Positions 6,977 through 13,493 of a DNA stretch of 13,493 nt are shown in pieces. Numbering within the stretch: position 1 is the first letter of the stretch; the number at the start of each line of letters is the position of its first letter. The stretch is from an uncultured Kiritimatiellota bacterium (GTDB lineage Bacteria; Verrucomicrobiota; Kiritimatiellia; RFP12; UBA1067). The notes beneath the pieces were generated by a model that was not told the origin of the DNA, did not search any database, and saw only the letters and a program-made list of their open reading frames with translations. The position numbers were made by a program, and so were the translations under genes. Where the stretch lies: positions 1 to 13,493 of the forward strand of contig CAKTUI010000048.1 of NCBI GenBank assembly GCA_934621385.1, given 5' to 3'.

Positions 6977-7470
6977 GACCCGAAATCGCAGAACTGTACT
7001 CCCGCCATGCAAAAGTGCATAGCGGGCTTGACATCGGTTTTGCGGATGGAGGGCTTTCGTCGACCCTTCGGGAGACGTGTGGCGGAACGTGGATGACCGT
7101 TGAGACGACGGCGGACGATGTTCGTCGTGTGCGCACGGTTTTGCCTGCCGATAGCGTCCTCAGAATGGGCGCGGCCGCCGAACTCCCCTTCGAGGATGCG
7201 CAGTTTGAGGTTGTCGTTCTAAACGGAAGACTCATCTCGGCGGAACTTGTGCGCGAGATTCACCGCGTTCTCAAGCCGGCTGGCGATCTCTTCTTCACTG
7301 TCCTTGAGGATTCGACGGGAAAGAATGGCTATAGTGCGCCGTTGCTCTACAGGCTGTTCTTGCGCAATGGCTTCGATGTGACGGCGTTGCGCCGTCCGCC
7401 CTGGTGGCATTTCGGTCGCCGTGGGCGAACCTTGACGGTCTGTGCACGGAGAAAGGCCTGGCGGAAATGA
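6967..7470 (+). CDS. Small class I SAM-dependent methyltransferase-like protein
   Basis: The 167-residue protein resembles a compact methyltransferase of the type 11 group. It has LDIGFADGG (21-29) as SAM-binding motif I, the LPFEDAQFEVVVL stretch (73-85) typical of motifs II-III, and REIHRVLKPAGDLFFTV (96-112) as the post-core segment found across the family. Motif I is not the usual DxGxGxG form (DIGFADG), and the protein starts only about 20 residues before it, so the N-terminal substrate cap is missing. It may bind SAM weakly or not at all. The substrate is unknown. ATG 6967 overlaps the end of hisS by 10 bases, with GAGGAG at 6953-6958 as ribosome site. The stop overlaps the next gene (ATGA). 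Its conserved coupling to hisS or the Sel1 protein would need other genomes to test. Confidence 0.8.
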   Translation: MPLRPEIAELYSRHAKVHSGLDIGFADGGLSSTLRETCGGTWMTVETTADDVRRVRTVLPADSVLRMGAAAELPFEDAQFEVVVLNGRLISAELVREIHRVLKPAGDLFFTVLEDSTGKNGYSAPLLYRLFLRNGFDVTALRRPPWWHFGRRGRTLTVCARRKAWRK

Positions 7471-8456
7471 GGGGACTTCTGCTTGCCGTCCTTTTGCTTT
7501 CCGCGTTCTCGGAACTTCTCGCCGGAAGTGCTGATGCGCTGGAACGCCTGCTCAATCTGCGCACGGCGCAGAGTCCACGTGCCTATGCCGAGGCGGTTGA
7601 GACGGTGCGACGCGAAGCCGAGGCGGGTGGTGTTCTTCAGCAGTACGTCCTTGCCCTCGTCTCTCAAGATGCACAGGCCCCACAGTCAGCGCACCTGAGC
7701 GAGAAAACGCGTCAGCAGTATTTGGATCGGAATCGGCCGCGCATCCGCAAATTGGCGGAGACGAAGGACAACGCCCTTGCCTGGTATCTGCTGTCGATGG
7801 AAAAGAACGACCTCGAACTGTTGCGCCGAGCGGTCGCTGGCGGCAATGTGCAGGCCCTGAATGCATGGGGTACGCTGACCTTCGCGAAGGCGATGAATGA
7901 CCCGACCCTGCGGATGGATACGAACGCGTTTGCCAAGACGATGCGTGAGGGCTTCCGCTGCTTTCGCCGTGCGGCGGCAAAATCCGACGCGAACGGACTG
8001 TGCAATCTCGGAACCTGCTACCTGCAGGGGTTGGGATGCGAGCGGAACGCCGCGCTGGCGCTCGGGGCCTTTCGTGCGGCGGCGGAAGCCGGGCACACGG
8101 AGGCGATGAACAATGTTGGCGGGCTCTATCGGGATGGCGTTGGGACGGTGAAGAGCCCGGCGAAGGCTGCACGGTGGTTTGCGAAGAGTGCCGAGATGGG
8201 TAATTCCTACGGACAGCTGAACCTTGCACTTGCGTTGTTGCGCGGCGACGGTGAGTCGAGGAATGAGTCGCGTGCGGTGGAACTCCTGAAGGCATCGGCC
8301 GCCCAGGGGAACTCGGAGGCGATGGAGTGTCTCGCCGCCTGCTTTGAGCAGGGAGCGGGCGTGACGAAGAGTTCGGCGGAGGCCCTTGTCTGGCGAATGA
8401 AGGCGCGTGCGGCGCGAGGAGACGAAAATGCTGCGCGATGGCTTGAAACGAGGTGA
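7467..8456 (+). CDS. Secreted Sel1-repeat (TPR-like) protein
   Basis: The 329-residue protein begins with a signal peptide: MRGLLLAVLLLSAFSELLAGSA, with a likely cut near residue 20-24 and no lipobox cysteine, so it should be periplasmic or secreted. After a helical region (25-170) come about four Sel1 repeats (roughly 174-209, 210-245, 246-281, 282-317). They show the usual spaced pattern, for example NLGTCYLQGLGCERN, NNVGGLYRDGVGTVKS and LALALLRGDG. Sel1 repeats form helical solenoids that bind other proteins and have no catalytic activity of their own. The start ATG 7467 overlaps the methyltransferase stop, with GGAGAAAGG at 7449-7457 upstream. Its binding partner is unknown. The gene ends 3 bases before the phosphoesterase start. 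Confidence 0.9.
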   Translation: MRGLLLAVLLLSAFSELLAGSADALERLLNLRTAQSPRAYAEAVETVRREAEAGGVLQQYVLALVSQDAQAPQSAHLSEKTRQQYLDRNRPRIRKLAETKDNALAWYLLSMEKNDLELLRRAVAGGNVQALNAWGTLTFAKAMNDPTLRMDTNAFAKTMREGFRCFRRAAAKSDANGLCNLGTCYLQGLGCERNAALALGAFRAAAEAGHTEAMNNVGGLYRDGVGTVKSPAKAARWFAKSAEMGNSYGQLNLALALLRGDGESRNESRAVELLKASAAQGNSEAMECLAACFEQGAGVTKSSAEALVWRMKARAARGDENAARWLETR

Positions 8457-8459
8457 TTT

Positions 8460-9233
8460 ATGAGAATTCTGATGATTGGCGATGTGGTTGGTTCTCCCGG
8501 GCGGACGATTTTGGCGCGTGAACTGCCAAACCTCAAGGCGAAGTACGGCGTTCATGCGACCATCGTGAACGCCGAGAACTGTATGCACGGGTCGGGGCTG
8601 ACGGCCGAGTATGCCAAACTTATCTTTGATGCGGGGGCGGATGCGATTACGCTCGGTGACCACACATGGGGCCAGCGCGACTTTGCCGCACAGATTGATT
8701 CGTTGGATCGTGTCGTGCGTCCAGTCAACTACGCGCCCGAATGTCCTGGAAAGGGCTGGTGCCTCGTGACGATGCCGACCTTCCGTTTCATCGTGGCGAA
8801 TGTCCAAGGACGAGTCTTCATGCAGCCGGTGGACTGCCCGTTCAAGGGATTGGACCGGGCCTTGGCGGAGATGCCGAAGGATGTGCCCGTTTTTGTCGAT
8901 TTCCACGCTGAGGCGACGAGCGAGAAGGTGACGTTCGCCCATTATTTCGACGGGAGGGTCACCGCCGTCGTCGGGACGCATACGCATGTTCAGACTTCGG
9001 ATGCACGGATTCTTCCGAAAGGGACGGCGTTCATCACCGATTTGGGCATGACCGGCCCCTACATCAGTTCGATCGGACGGGATCTCCAGCCTGTGACGCG
9101 GAAGTTCCTGACGGGGATGCCGGGACGGTTTGAGGTTGCGGACGGTCCTTGCGTGATTGAGGGCGCCGTCATTGAGTTCGACCCGAAGACGAAGGTTGCC
9201 CAGGATATCTTCCCCGTGCGAATTCGTGAATAA
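8460..9233 (+). CDS. ymdB: YmdB-family metallophosphoesterase (TIGR00282)
   Basis: This 257-residue cytoplasmic protein matches the YmdB family. In Bacillus subtilis, YmdB is a cyclic-nucleotide phosphodiesterase affecting motility and biofilm decisions. Metal-site residues are visible: D8 in IGDVVGSPGR, E39-N40 in VNAEN, H68 in LGDHTW, H149 in DFHAEATSEK, and H174/H176 in GTHTHVQT. One change stands out: position 67, Asn in B. subtilis (GNHTW), is Asp here (GDHTW). The fold-defining GMTGPY near the C-terminus is kept. ATG 8460 has the ribosome site GAGGTGA (8450-8456), which contains the stop of the preceding gene, so the two are coupled. YmdB often travels with RNase Y, which is not in this window. 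It ends the hisS unit. Confidence 0.92.
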   Translation: MRILMIGDVVGSPGRTILARELPNLKAKYGVHATIVNAENCMHGSGLTAEYAKLIFDAGADAITLGDHTWGQRDFAAQIDSLDRVVRPVNYAPECPGKGWCLVTMPTFRFIVANVQGRVFMQPVDCPFKGLDRALAEMPKDVPVFVDFHAEATSEKVTFAHYFDGRVTAVVGTHTHVQTSDARILPKGTAFITDLGMTGPYISSIGRDLQPVTRKFLTGMPGRFEVADGPCVIEGAVIEFDPKTKVAQDIFPVRIRE

Positions 9234-9258
9234 TCCGACCCCCACGGCGGTCAATTTT

Positions 9259-9267
9259 TGGTATACT
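9259..9267 (+). promoter_or_regulatory. Extended -10 promoter of the potD-like gene
   Basis: TGGTATACT (9259-9267) is an extended -10 with one mismatch to TATAAT. It is preceded by an AATTTTT run (9253-9259) and has no clear -35. Transcription should start near 9274, giving a leader of about 46 bases that carries AAAGG (9307-9311), 8 bases before ATG 9320. Confidence 0.55.
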
Positions 9268-9319
9268 TTCCTGCGTCGTCTGGGCGATGGTCAGTTGGCT
9301 CAAAGAAAAGGATGCGAAA

Positions 9320-10492
9320 ATGAATATCAGTCAGAAAGTGAACTCATTCGCGGCAGTTCTCGCCGTTTCGGCTTGTGTCGCCGGTTGCTCGCAGGGTGAA
9401 CAGGACGAAGGCGTCGATTTGACGGCCCAGGCGCTGGCCGCCGCCGAGGCGAGCGGGTATCAGGCTCCGAAAGAGGGCGCGGACGGTGGTGCTCTCCACA
9501 TTTACACCTGGTGCGACTACATCGCCCCCAGCGTCCTGACAAGTTTCGAACGGGCGCTTGGCGTGAAGGTCGTCGTGGACACGTTTGACTCCAACGAGGC
9601 CATGTATGCGAAGCTCAAGGCGGGCGGCACCGGCTACGACATCATCATGCCGAGTTCGTACCAGATTGAGTCCATGGCTCGCGAGGGAATGATTGACGAA
9701 CTGGACCACACGAAACTGCCGAATGTGCGGAAGAACTTCGACCCCTCGTTTGCGCGGCAGATTCTCGATCCGACCTTCAAGTACAATGTGCCGTATGCCG
9801 TGACCTATACGGGCTTTGCCTACGCGAAGGACCGCATCCCGGAGGGGGTCGATGTGAATACCTGGGCGATTCTTGGCAATTCGGCCCTGCGGGGACGGAT
9901 TTCCCTGCTGGACGACATCCGCGAGGTGATTGGCGGGGCCTTGATGTATCTTGGCTATTCCATCAACTCGACGAATCCGCGTGAAATCGACGCGGCGGTC
10001 GAGCAGGTGCTCAAGTGGCGGGCGAACATCCGCAAGTTCGACAGCGAGAGCTACAAGACGGAAGTCCCCGGTGGCGCAACCTATCTGGGGCATGGATACT
10101 CGACGGATACGACGCAGGTCATCGTGGGGGATGACGAGGCGGGTGCACCGGCGCGTGACGACATCGGCTTCGCACTCCCGAAGGAAGGCTTCACGATTGC
10201 CTTTGACGAGATGGTCGTCGCTTCGGATGCCAAGCGCAAGGATCTCGCATACGCGTTCATCAATTACATTTATGATGGCGAGGTCGCGGCGGCTAACATG
10301 GACTACATTTGCGGACCGAATCCTGTCAAGCCCGGTATCGAGCTGCTCGATCCCGACTATCGCAAGCTTATCATTCTGACGGACGAACAGCTTGAGAAGG
10401 GCCAGGTTCTCGGCGGCTTTGCCGACAAACCGGAGGTTCTTGAACTTTACAACAAGGCGTGGGATCGAATCAAGGCGACGGAAGCCCGGTGA
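9320..10492 (+). CDS. potD: Spermidine/putrescine-binding lipoprotein (PotD-like)
   Basis: This 390-residue substrate-binding protein of an ABC importer should bind polyamines or similar cations outside the inner membrane. It has a lipoprotein signal peptide with lipobox VAGC, so Cys23 would carry lipid. A linker of about 35 residues leads to the binding domain, starting LHIYTWCDYIAPSVL (59-73). PotD landmarks are SNEAMYAKLK (91-100), YDIIMPSSY (106-114), LLDDIREV (196-203) and NPVKPGI (334-340). Two ligand-contacting Trp positions of E. coli PotD appear changed here: WNGS aligns with HGYST, and FWMD with IAFD, while the Asp is kept. Ligand preference may therefore differ. I use ATG 9320 because the earlier ATG 9287 would put charged residues ahead of the signal peptide. 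No potA, potB or potC is adjacent. Confidence 0.9.
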   Translation: MNISQKVNSFAAVLAVSACVAGCSQGEQDEGVDLTAQALAAAEASGYQAPKEGADGGALHIYTWCDYIAPSVLTSFERALGVKVVVDTFDSNEAMYAKLKAGGTGYDIIMPSSYQIESMAREGMIDELDHTKLPNVRKNFDPSFARQILDPTFKYNVPYAVTYTGFAYAKDRIPEGVDVNTWAILGNSALRGRISLLDDIREVIGGALMYLGYSINSTNPREIDAAVEQVLKWRANIRKFDSESYKTEVPGGATYLGHGYSTDTTQVIVGDDEAGAPARDDIGFALPKEGFTIAFDEMVVASDAKRKDLAYAFINYIYDGEVAAANMDYICGPNPVKPGIELLDPDYRKLIILTDEQLEKGQVLGGFADKPEVLELYNKAWDRIKATEAR

Positions 10493-10513
10493 TGAGCGGT
10501 TGGAAGTTGGATG

Positions 10514-10522
10514 TGGTATAAT
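10514..10522 (+). promoter_or_regulatory. Extended -10 promoter with the start codon at the expected transcription start
   Basis: TGGTATAAT (10514-10522) is a perfect extended -10. No TTGACA-like -35 lies 16-18 bases upstream. The expected transcription start, 7 bases after the hexamer, is the A of ATG 10529. There is no Shine-Dalgarno between promoter and ATG, which points to a leaderless mRNA. Confidence 0.65.
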
Positions 10523-10528
10523 ATGGGC

Positions 10529-12484
10529 ATGAAAATTCTCGGCGAGAAAATATTCGCGAAAGGTGCGGACGGCAAGCCGTTGAGCCGCATCGGCACGATG
10601 TTCCTCAAGACCCCGGGCCTCGTCACCCACCGGGGAGTCCACGCCATGCAGCGCATGATGTGGCTTGACGAACTCAATACGGAGCGGGCGGCGGCTGGGT
10701 TGCCGCACATGACCCCTCTTGAGGAAGAAGAGGAACTCGCGCTTTCGGTTGACCTGATCTTTACCGATGATTCGGTCCTGATTCGTCCCGACCCCGATCG
10801 CATGGATCTTGCGCTTCGGGCGGATGAGGAGCTTCAGAAGATGGTGTCCAAGCGCCAGATTCGTTATCTGAACACGAGTTCGGCGAAGGTCCGCTCGGCA
10901 CTTTGCGGGCGGGGCGAGAACTGGCGTATGACGCGCCACCCGATTTCGCAGGACGATATGGCGGAACTGATTGAACACTCAAAGGTTCCGATCTGCGAGC
11001 GGCCCATCTACTACTACAACCGGGCGACGGGTACGCGGTTCATCACGGCCAGTGGATACGGCGAAATCTCAAAACTCGACAACGCCGCGTTCCGTCGGCA
11101 GGTCAAGGAGATCGTTGATGGAATGAACAAGCGCAACCGCTTGGGACAGCCGGAGGTCGATCTCTTTCCCTCGACGACGCCAATTGACATTCGTCAGGCC
11201 ATGAAGCGTCTGCCGGTCGCGACCCTGTCGGATGAGGAGTTGCGCAAGGCGTTTGACGGCGTGGAACTCGACTGGCGAATGTCGCTTCCGGCGGAGTTGC
11301 GTGACGAGACGGTGAAGAACTTCGAGTGGCGCAATGCCATGTGCCATACGATTACGCGTCAGCCGAACGAGACGGCGGCGGAAGAGCAGGAGCTGATCAA
11401 TGGCATCGCGCCTGAGTTCTATCGTCAGATTGAGTGGTTGCCCGGTGCGCGGATTGACCGTGGCGAAGTCATCTTTGACACCATTTACGATGAAGCGGCG
11501 CGGACGCAGGACCCTGACCTTCTGGCGCTTTGCGACATCCGCGTCAAGTCGTTGATTTTCAATCTCACGCGTCTTTTCGGGTCGCTTGACTTCATCAACG
11601 TGGGGCGCATCGCCCATTCGTTGGCGCGGCATCCCGTCGAGGGCAATCGTCGGGGAAGCGTGTACATCGTCCAGTACCGCGAAACGGGAGGGACGACGCC
11701 GAAGGTGATGATGATTCGCTTCCAGAAATGGGGCGTGGCGGAGCGGCTTGACGAGGGCAAGGACCTTTTGCAGGCCATGCTTGAGTCGGACGAGTATTCT
11801 GACTACATCCTTGACCGTCGCCTGATGTGCCGCCAGTTGGGCATGAACCTTCCCATGCGGATTGGCTACGGGCATTTCACTGAAAAGTATCGAGGTCGGA
11901 ACCAGTACAATGGCGTGGCCGTGCGGACGGCCTATTTCGTTCGGCCCTATGTGCTGGGGGATGCTTCCGACAAGATTCTTCCGGCCAAGTTCAGGAATCC
12001 TGCGTTTGCCCTGAAGTTCGCAAAACTGATTGGCGAGGCCGCTGCTGTTGACCTCATCGTCGGGCGTTGCTCTTCGGTGACGCACGAGATTCTCTTCGAC
12101 CGCAATTACGAGGTCGTTCAGATGGGTGCGGACGGTCTGCCGGAGTCGGTGGCGGTGACCGATCACGCCGGGAGCTTTACGAACTACGCGCAGGAACTTG
12201 AGGAATATGTCTCGGCCTATGCGGAAGTCGTTCGTCGGCGGAAGGCGTTCGTCACCGATTATGCCGCGTTCCGAGATGCGTATGTCGAGGCCTTTGCGGC
12301 GCGTGTCGCCTCGATTCAGCAGGCCTATCGCGATCGGAAACCGGCCTTTGACGGGCTTTTCAAGGATCGGCCGTTTGATACGAACGGGTCGGGTGCCTAC
12401 CGCTGGTCGCGTGCGCTTGCACGACTTGACCGGGCGGATGCCGATCGGCTCAAGCAGATTCTTCGCGAGGCAATCGGGTGCTGA
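10529..12484 (+). CDS. Large protein of unknown function, possible atypical kinase-like C-terminal half
   Basis: I do not recognise this 651-residue protein. It has no signal peptide or membrane helix and is charged throughout, so it is probably cytoplasmic; residues 65-69 are five Glu in a row. Residues 392-550 carry elements in the order seen in protein-kinase-like folds: a Lys-containing strand (KVMMIRF, 392-398), an acidic helix (EGKDLLQAMLESDE, 409-422), a hinge-like strand (AYFVRPYVLG, 468-477), a helix (FALKFAKLIGEAAAVDLIVG), a loop and strand VTHEILFD (517-524), and TDHAGSF (544-550) where a DFG would sit. The HRD motif is not evident, so this reading is tentative. The C-terminal 100 residues are helical and basic. 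I choose ATG 10529; in-frame ATGs at 10511 and 10523 overlap or abut the -10. Its end overlaps the next permease gene, suggesting a functional link to that importer. Confidence 0.85.
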   Translation: MKILGEKIFAKGADGKPLSRIGTMFLKTPGLVTHRGVHAMQRMMWLDELNTERAAAGLPHMTPLEEEEELALSVDLIFTDDSVLIRPDPDRMDLALRADEELQKMVSKRQIRYLNTSSAKVRSALCGRGENWRMTRHPISQDDMAELIEHSKVPICERPIYYYNRATGTRFITASGYGEISKLDNAAFRRQVKEIVDGMNKRNRLGQPEVDLFPSTTPIDIRQAMKRLPVATLSDEELRKAFDGVELDWRMSLPAELRDETVKNFEWRNAMCHTITRQPNETAAEEQELINGIAPEFYRQIEWLPGARIDRGEVIFDTIYDEAARTQDPDLLALCDIRVKSLIFNLTRLFGSLDFINVGRIAHSLARHPVEGNRRGSVYIVQYRETGGTTPKVMMIRFQKWGVAERLDEGKDLLQAMLESDEYSDYILDRRLMCRQLGMNLPMRIGYGHFTEKYRGRNQYNGVAVRTAYFVRPYVLGDASDKILPAKFRNPAFALKFAKLIGEAAAVDLIVGRCSSVTHEILFDRNYEVVQMGADGLPESVAVTDHAGSFTNYAQELEEYVSAYAEVVRRRKAFVTDYAAFRDAYVEAFAARVASIQQAYRDRKPAFDGLFKDRPFDTNGSGAYRWSRALARLDRADADRLKQILREAIGC

Positions 12485-13410
12485 AGTATACGCTCAGTCG
12501 ACTTTGGCAGGTCGTGCCGACGACGTTGGGAGTTCTGCTCCTGACGTTCCTGCTCTTCAATGTCGTCGGCGGCTCGCCGGCGGAGGTCATTCTCGGCAAG
12601 AACGCCACGAAGGAGTCCATCGCCGCCTTCAATCACAAGTGGGGGTACGACAAGCCGCTCGTCTGGTCGACCGATAGTCAGTTCGTGAACTTCGTCGGCA
12701 GTCTCATGAAGGGCGACCTTGGTTATTCGATTGAGATGAATGAGCCGGTGAAGGATGTGCTGAAGCGGGGCGTTGGGCCGACGCTTTCCCTGACGGTGCC
12801 GATTCTCGTCGGCGGAACGGTTGTCGCCCTCATGCTGGCGATGCTTTCCGCCGCGTATCGGGGGCGGACCGTTGATCGGGCGATTCTTCTGGGGTCGACA
12901 ATCCTCATGAGCGTCAACTATGTCGTGTGGGTCTTGGCGGGACAGTTCCTGCTGTCGTTCAAAGCGGGTCTTTTCCCGACCTGGGGATATGGTGGCGTGT
13001 CGTACCTGTTGCTGCCGGTCATCATCGGTATCGTCTCCTCGTTGGGAACGGACGTCCGCTTCTTCCGGACGGCGATCCTCGACGAAGTCTATCGTCCGTA
13101 TGTTCTGACGGCACGGTCGAAAGGGCTCTCGAAAACGGCGATTATGGTTCGTCACGTCCTTCCGAATGCGCTCATCCCGATTGTCACCTACGTGTCCCTG
13201 TCGATTCCATGGCTGTTCACCGGGTCGTTGCTGTTGGAGAGTTTCTTTGGAATCCCCGGGCTTGGCAGCGTGTCGATCAATGCGATACACTCGGCGGATA
13301 TGGCGGTCGTTCGGGCGGTGGTCGTGCTTGGTGCGCTGATTTACCAGTTCGTCAACTTGGCGACCGACCTTCTTTACGCGGCGCTTGATCCCCGCGTTCG
13401 CTTCTCATGA
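12478..13410 (+). CDS. DppB/OppB-type ABC importer permease
   Basis: The 310-residue inner-membrane permease belongs to the dipeptide/oligopeptide/nickel importer family. It opens with the family's usual N-terminus (RLWQVVPTTLGVLLLTFLLF) followed by GGSPAEVILG, and has about six helices (12-31, 104-127, 137-161, 176-190, 232-256, 274-297). The EAA loop that docks the ATPase is at about 210-229 (TARSKGLSKTAIMVRHVLPN), and the C-terminus AALDPRVRFS is typical. The start is GTG 12478, overlapping the previous stop (GTGCTGA), with GAGG at 12467-12470 as ribosome site. The stop overlaps the next ATG (ATGA), as expected for a partner DppC gene. No matching DppA-type binding protein is in the window; the PotD-like protein upstream belongs to a different importer class. 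The substrate is probably a peptide, but this is not determined. Confidence 0.93.
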   Translation: MLKYTLSRLWQVVPTTLGVLLLTFLLFNVVGGSPAEVILGKNATKESIAAFNHKWGYDKPLVWSTDSQFVNFVGSLMKGDLGYSIEMNEPVKDVLKRGVGPTLSLTVPILVGGTVVALMLAMLSAAYRGRTVDRAILLGSTILMSVNYVVWVLAGQFLLSFKAGLFPTWGYGGVSYLLLPVIIGIVSSLGTDVRFFRTAILDEVYRPYVLTARSKGLSKTAIMVRHVLPNALIPIVTYVSLSIPWLFTGSLLLESFFGIPGLGSVSINAIHSADMAVVRAVVVLGALIYQFVNLATDLLYAALDPRVRFS

Positions 13411-13493
13411 GCGAGAAGCACCCTTATCCCGGATTTTTGCAAAGGGGATGGGAACGGCCATGAAAAAGGTCGCGCCCGAGGGGACGGCTAGGG
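13407..13493 (+). CDS. Start of a probable DppC-type permease, interrupted by an in-frame stop and cut by the window end
   Basis: From ATG 13407, which overlaps the DppB stop as ATGA, the frame reads MSEKHPYPGFLQRGWERP and then stops at TGA 13461-13463. A basic region before the first helix, of the form (F)xxRxWxR(F), is usual at the start of DppC/OppC partners. The same frame continues after the stop as KRSRPRG, also fitting such a segment. A second ATG at 13460 (ATGA overlap, frame MKKVAPEGTAR) could instead start a separate gene. The last bases of a contig are often error-prone, so the stop may not be real. No transmembrane part is present to confirm the identity. Confidence 0.35.

Noticed and set aside
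7686..9254. 522-codon open frame on the minus strand
   Set aside because: Shadow of the Sel1 and YmdB genes in high-GC codon-biased DNA; the translation is rich in Arg and His with no motif.
9237..9259. Terminator after ymdB: GACC/GGTC followed by AATTTTT
   Set aside because: Only 4 base pairs with an 8-base loop, and the T run overlaps the next promoter's extension. Too weak to call.
9344..10978. 544-codon open frame on the minus strand
   Set aside because: It is antisense to potD and the unknown gene, spanning their junction and promoter. The + strand genes have clear family motifs, ribosome sites or promoters; this frame has none.
9320..13410. PotD-like protein as the binding partner of the DppB-type permease
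   Set aside because: The two belong to different ABC importer classes, and the permease unit has its own promoter; closeness alone is not enough.

Overview
The window looks like a whole metagenomic contig from a high-GC, Gram-negative-type bacterium. It opens with a run of 25 C (probably an assembly or read artefact) and ends a few codons into a gene. Every supported gene lies on the + strand and coding is dense. A lineage in the Verrucomicrobiota/Kiritimatiellota/Lentisphaerota (PVC) area is my best guess. It rests on the gene mix, the HisRS type and the Pro/Ala/Lys-rich membrane protein beside an ABC exporter, and no marker here proves it.

Region 1 (76-5646) begins with the translation/nucleotide pair pyrH (UMP kinase) and frr (ribosome recycling factor). 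Next comes a repetitive, Pro/Ala/Lys-rich protein with one C-terminal membrane helix, which I do not recognise. It runs into a tightly packed, overlapping ABC-2 type exporter: permease, ATPase, and a second permease with a large central soluble domain. A strong hairpin followed by a T-rich run lies inside the first codons of the first permease and may control read-through.

Region 2 (5716-9233) has its own promoter and four packed genes: hisS, a small methyltransferase-like protein, a secreted Sel1-repeat protein, and a YmdB-family metallophosphoesterase.

Region 3 (9259-10492) is a single PotD-like polyamine-binding lipoprotein with its own promoter and no PotABC genes beside it.

Region 4 (10514-13493) has another promoter. 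It drives a 651-residue protein of unknown function, which is the most novel gene here. Overlapping it is a DppB/OppB-type ABC importer permease, then the first codons of a probable DppC-type permease interrupted by a stop at the contig edge.

Four transcription-unit starts carry the same extended -10 element (TGnTATAAT or TGGTATACT). In two of them (pyrH and the 651-residue gene) the start codon falls where transcription should begin, suggesting leaderless mRNAs. There is no gene-free stretch over 300 bases, and I saw no tRNA, rRNA, CRISPR array or insertion sequence.
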